This document shows positions 7,848-10,518 of a stretch of DNA of 10,518 bases, one piece after another. The translations under genes were made by a program, and so were the position numbers. Source of the stretch: Elusimicrobiota bacterium (GTDB lineage Bacteria > Elusimicrobiota > Elusimicrobia > 2-02-FULL-39-32). Location: the NCBI GenBank assembly GCA_023249835.1, contig JAHFBY010000021.1, positions 1-10,518 of the forward strand, in the 5' to 3' direction. Position 1 is the stretch's first letter. Every line of letters begins with the position of its first letter. The notes under the pieces were generated by a model that had not been told where the DNA came from, made no database searches, and saw only the letters and a program-made list of their open reading frames with translations.

Positions 7848-8526
7848 AACTTTGCACTGTTTCTATCCAGCGCGCTCCTTCCTTTTTTAATTTTTTACGC
7901 AACCGCGCCACCAGCATATCCACCGACCTAGTGGTAACATCTTTAGGTAACTGCCAAATCGCTTCCAAAAGGTAGACGCGGGAAAGGATGCGCCCTTCCT
8001 TTTGCATGAGCAAGAGCAGCAGTTGGTACTCTTTCGGGGTTAACTTTACCTCTTCTTTATCCAAAAAAACTTTATGGTAGGCGGGGTGGACCTGAATTTT
8101 TCCCTTAACCAAAATGTCTTCCTTTTCAAATTGAATGGGCCCGCGCCTGTTCATGACCGCCTTGACCCGCGCGACCAGCTCTTCGGGATGAAAGGGTTTG
8201 GTAATATAGTCGTTGACTTCCAAATTAAAAGCAGTGAGAATTTTTGCCTGATCGGCTTCATCGCTGAACGTGATGACCGGGATATTAGCTGTGCGCTGGT
8301 CCTGGCGGAGGATCCGCAACACATCTAACCCGCTCATCCCGCTCAACTCTAAATGGAGCAGCAAGAAAAAAGAGGGGGGATTAGACCAAATCCGCTCCAA
8401 AGCCTTTTCACCGCTGGCTACATTTTCCGAGTTAAACCCTTCGCGGTTTAAAATTTTAGAAATTGAAGCGGTAGTTTGCTGGTCACCCGAAATTATTAAA
8501 ACTTTCAAGTTATTGGCCGCGGACAT
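7822..8526 (-). CDS. OmpR/PhoB-family regulator with degenerate (pseudo-)receiver
   Basis: This 234-residue regulator begins MSAANNLKVLIISGDQ. The conserved acidic pair is replaced by S13-G14, and the phospho-acceptor Asp is His (H58, in FLLLHLELSG). T86 and K110 (TKPF) remain. It therefore should not be phosphorylated in the usual way. The winged helix (about 137-232) is intact, with the recognition helix TTRSVDMLVARLRKKL and wing VQSYGYRI, so it should still bind DNA, perhaps constitutively or as a heterodimer with the canonical PhoB-type regulator in the operon. An SD-like GGAG lies 12 nt before the ATG, overlapping the kinase stop region; the gap to the kinase gene is 19 nt. The H58 codon is CAT, one base from GAT, but the S13-G14 changes argue against a sequencing error as the sole cause. 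Confidence 0.93.
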   Translation of the reverse strand: MSAANNLKVLIISGDQQTTASISKILNREGFNSENVASGEKALERIWSNPPSFFLLLHLELSGMSGLDVLRILRQDQRTANIPVITFSDEADQAKILTAFNLEVNDYITKPFHPEELVARVKAVMNRRGPIQFEKEDILVKGKIQVHPAYHKVFLDKEEVKLTPKEYQLLLLLMQKEGRILSRVYLLEAIWQLPKDVTTRSVDMLVARLRKKLKKEGARWIETVQSYGYRIPTS

Positions 8527-8545
8527 ATATGGACTATCTCCTATC

Positions 8546-9988
8546 TCATGCCGACTTCGCTACCATCTGTGGCTTTTGCGCTTTGGGCAGTGAAAAATAA
8601 AACGTTGTGCCTTTGTTCAGTTCACTTTGCACTTGAATCGTTCCCCCGCACCCTTCTACGATTTTTTTTACGATCGTTAAACCTAAACCCGTCCCTTTTC
8701 CTTTGGACTTAGACTTAGTTTCTTTCACCTGTTCAAATTTATTAAACAGCTTTCCAATCGCCTCTTTAGGAATGCCCGCACCAGTATCGGTAATCCCCAT
8801 CCAAACCACATTGGGTTCTTCCCGCACCCAGACTTTGATCTGTCCGTTTTCCGGGGTAAACTTGAGGGCGTTGTTGATTAAATTGGTAAAGACCTGCTTG
8901 AGTCGGTCAGAATCGCCGACGATCCAAGGACATTGGGCGGGAGCGTCCAAATAAATATGAACTTTTTCCTGTTGCGCTTGCGGTTGAAACAGAACGGTGA
9001 TTTCGTTGGCCACCGCCTTAATGTCCACGGGTTCCAGCTTAATATCGAACATTCCCGCTTCAAGTTTGGCCACATCCAAAATATTGTTAACGAACCGGCC
9101 TAAACGGTCCGTGCACTCTAACATTAGTTTAACGTTTTCTTGATGTTGATCGCTCAACTTGCCGCCAATACCCATTTGAAACATTTGTAAGAACCCTTTG
9201 AGCGCGGTCAAAGGCGACCGGAGTTCGTGGCTAACAGAAGAGACGAAGTCATCTTTCAACTGATCCAACTCTTGCAACTTTATAGTCATATCATTAAATG
9301 AGTGGGCCAACTGGCCGATTTCGTCTGAACGGTTTAAAGAGATGCGGTGCGTCAATTCCCCTTTGCCCACCACCCGGGTGGCCTCCGCTAATACAGAAAT
9401 AGGCTTGGTCATGGTACGGGCAAACAGGATAGAACCAAGCAAACCCACGATAATGGCGATCCCGCTGACCGTGGCAAAACGCATCATGGTCTCTTTAAGG
9501 CTCGTTTGAATCAGTTCCGCCAGGTATTTTTGGTCATAGCGAATGCGGGCAACGCCGATTTTGTTTTCCTTATATATGACCGGTATTCCAATATCCAGAA
9601 TAGATTCATTATTTTCATTTATTCCCTCTTGACGAAGTAGCCCTTTAGCTGATATGAGTATAGAGGAAACCGGGTCTTTGCCTTCTTGACCCACTTGGGA
9701 GACATCATTATGCACCACGACCTTGCCCTGAGGATCAACAAATGACGCAAACCGCACCCCTGGATCGTGAGTCAACGATAATATGTAGTTCAACAAAATC
9801 AAATCATTTTGCTCTGCCACGGACTCGACGCAAACTTGGGCCAGCCTTTGCACGGATTCATTTTGATGGTTAATTTGAGCGTTGATCAGCGTGCTCTTTT
9901 CAATGAAGAAAAGCAGCCCGCCAACAGTGGTAAGCACTAAGAGGATTAGAATGGTTGAAGCCAACGCGACTCGGATCCAAAGTTTCAT
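8546..9988 (-). CDS. Membrane sensor histidine kinase (Cache-like sensor, HAMP, HisKA, HATPase)
   Basis: This 480-residue kinase heads the operon. TM1 is at about 5-28. An extracytoplasmic sensor region follows at about 30-170; its core (RFASFVDPQGKVVVHNDVSQVGQ) resembles single Cache/PAS-like folds, but the ligand is unknown. TM2 is at about 172-191. A HAMP domain spans about 191-243. The HisKA box SVSHELRSPL places the phospho-accepting His at 254. The catalytic domain has the N box (NLINNALKF, 369-377), the G1 box DTGAGIP (401-407), an F box around 414-418 and the G2 box GTGLGL (432-437). All are intact, so it should autophosphorylate. It lacks a fused receiver. The kinase presumably donates phosphate to several receivers encoded downstream. 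The ATG at 9988 has only a weak SD. Confidence 0.96.
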   Translation of the reverse strand: MKLWIRVALASTILILLVLTTVGGLLFFIEKSTLINAQINHQNESVQRLAQVCVESVAEQNDLILLNYILSLTHDPGVRFASFVDPQGKVVVHNDVSQVGQEGKDPVSSILISAKGLLRQEGINENNESILDIGIPVIYKENKIGVARIRYDQKYLAELIQTSLKETMMRFATVSGIAIIVGLLGSILFARTMTKPISVLAEATRVVGKGELTHRISLNRSDEIGQLAHSFNDMTIKLQELDQLKDDFVSSVSHELRSPLTALKGFLQMFQMGIGGKLSDQHQENVKLMLECTDRLGRFVNNILDVAKLEAGMFDIKLEPVDIKAVANEITVLFQPQAQQEKVHIYLDAPAQCPWIVGDSDRLKQVFTNLINNALKFTPENGQIKVWVREEPNVVWMGITDTGAGIPKEAIGKLFNKFEQVKETKSKSKGKGTGLGLTIVKKIVEGCGGTIQVQSELNKGTTFYFSLPKAQKPQMVAKSA

Positions 9989-10017
9989 ATCTTATCTCTT
10001 AACCTCGGCCTTAATTT

Positions 10018-10073
10018 GTTACAAAATTGTTACATCCCAGACACACAAACGTTACACAAATGGACTATATACT
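10018..10073 (+). promoter_or_regulatory. Four 11-bp-phased direct repeats and -10 upstream of the surface-protein gene
   Basis: On the plus strand, 7-mers start every 11 bp: GTTACAA (10018), GTTACAT (10029), GACACAC (10040, degenerate) and GTTACAC (10051). The last 7-mer is followed by exactly 10 bp and then TATACT at 10068-10073. The -35 position (10045-10050) reads ACAAAC, not a consensus hexamer. This is the same spacing as the box upstream of the PilZ gene. Transcription would start near 10080 and give the gene at 10227 a leader of about 145 nt. An extra GTTACA at 10089-10094 is out of phase. Confidence 0.55.
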
Positions 10074-10095
10074 AAGGTAGATATGAACGTTACAA
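10064..10095 (-). promoter_or_regulatory. Candidate promoter of the kinase operon
   Basis: On the minus strand, TTGTAA (10095-10090) and TATATA (10071-10066) are 18 bp apart; an overlapping TATAGT is at 10069-10064. The -10 overlaps the plus-strand TATACT on the same bases. If used, transcription would begin near 10059 and run through the direct-repeat array before the kinase ATG at 9988. The match is only moderate. Confidence 0.3.
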
Positions 10096-10183
10096 TTTTT
10101 CATTCATTTTCTCTAAAGTCACCCGATTATAGCCCCGGAACTATTTTTTGTCAATTGCATAAAAACTATTTTAGAACACAATT

Positions 10184-10209
10184 AATAAATTCAAGCGTTT
10201 GAATTTATT
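10184..10209. repeat. Perfect 11-bp inverted repeat in the leader of the surface-protein gene
   Basis: Arms 10184-10194 (AATAAATTCAA) and 10199-10209 are exact reverse complements around a GCGT tetraloop. The hairpin ends 6 nt before the SD AAGGAG (10216-10221). It could be a protein operator or an mRNA leader hairpin affecting stability or translation. It is AT-rich and is followed by only a short U run, so it is an unlikely terminator. Confidence 0.5.
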
Positions 10210-10226
10210 TCATAAAAGGAGAACAT

Positions 10227-10518
10227 ATGGATAATATCTTTTTTAATCTTAAAGGCTTATGGAACAAAAATGTTTTGCTGCGCTTATTGCTTTGTTTAAC
10301 AATCCTATATCCATATCTACTTCCCATTGCGGTTTACGCTACGGACGTAGACGCGAAACTTAATTCCGCCAACGGCTCCACCTCTTTCCGCGTGCTTGAT
10401 TCCGCAGACGTGGAGGTTGCCTCCATTGACTCCAACGGCAACATAGTTGTGCTCGGATCAGCCACTATCCGCGGCAACGGGGCCGGCATCACGGTTGGCA
10501 ACGGCGGCGGGATCACGG
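10227..10518 (+). CDS. Secreted Gly/Asn-rich surface protein, N-terminal part (runs off the window)
   Basis: I translated 97 codons from ATG 10227, preceded by AAAAGGAG with a 5-nt spacer. Residues 1-38 are a long signal peptide: a basic N-region (NLKGLWNKNVLLR), a hydrophobic core (LLLCLTILYPYLLPIAV) and likely cleavage at VYA-T. The mature start (VDAKLNSANGSTSFRVLDS, then ADVEVASIDSNGNIVVLGSAT) resembles the opening repeat of bacterial stalk or fibre proteins that often end in an intramolecular chaperone (S74 type) or other anchor, but the C-terminus is not visible. From about residue 83 it is a Gly/Asn repeat (GNGAGITVGNGGGIT). Coding GC rises sharply after the signal peptide. It is divergent from the kinase and is preceded by phased repeats that could place it under the operon's regulators. 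The function is likely extracellular structure or adhesion, by inference only. Confidence 0.8.
   Translation, partial: MDNIFFNLKGLWNKNVLLRLLLCLTILYPYLLPIAVYATDVDAKLNSANGSTSFRVLDSADVEVASIDSNGNIVVLGSATIRGNGAGITVGNGGGIT

Noticed and set aside
8270..8593. 107-codon plus-strand open frame opposite the pseudo-receiver gene
   Set aside because: Antisense to a clear winged-helix regulator; no SD or domain. It does not suggest a frameshift in the real gene.
10334..10516. Proline/serine-rich minus-strand open frame at the right edge
   Set aside because: It is the complement of the Gly/Asn-repeat coding sequence of the secreted protein.

Overview
The window looks like chromosomal DNA of a Gram-negative, probably uncultured bacterium. 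Supporting signs are a periplasm-type signal peptide on a YceI protein, a two-TM sensor kinase, a large secreted Gly/Asn-rich surface protein, and a kinase operon crowded with receiver domains. Such receiver-rich loci and secreted stalk-like proteins are familiar from candidate phyla such as Omnitrophota and from deltaproteobacteria-like lineages. That placement is inference; no rRNA or other phylogenetic marker is present apart from a partial uvrB.

Layout. (1) 1-1947, minus: uvrB, cut by the left window edge, divergent from (2) a secreted YceI-family protein at 2012-2611, plus. The two share a palindromic -10 element. (3) 2672-3242, minus: a compact BrnT/BrnA-type toxin-antitoxin pair with its own near-consensus promoter, separated from yceI by a perfect 15-bp hairpin. 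(4) 3300-9988, minus: a signalling island. In transcription order it holds a sensor histidine kinase, a winged-helix regulator with a degenerate receiver, a lone receiver, a canonical PhoB-type regulator, a second lone receiver and a receiver-GGDDF protein. After these come two genes that appear to have their own promoters: a PilZ protein and a double-receiver GGDDF protein. (5) 10227 to the right edge, plus: the start of a secreted surface protein, divergent from the kinase.

How it may work together. One kinase (one phosphorylatable His) faces seven receiver domains, at least five of which keep all the key residues I could check. Output modules are two OmpR/PhoB-type DNA-binding domains, two GGDEF-family domains with the unusual signature GGDDF, and a PilZ domain with intact c-di-GMP-binding motifs. 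This suggests phosphorylation control of transcription and of a c-di-GMP (or related) output.

The most notable non-coding signal is that two promoters in the island, one for the PilZ gene and one for the divergent surface protein, share a geometry. Each has 11-bp-spaced direct repeats whose last 7-mer ends exactly 10 bp before a TATACT -10 element, with no recognisable -35. That is the layout of PhoB-type activated promoters, so the cluster's own PhoB-like regulators are natural candidates to bind there. The second repeat array also overlaps the likely transcribed leader of the kinase operon, which would allow reciprocal control. I saw no tRNA, rRNA, CRISPR array or insertion sequence.
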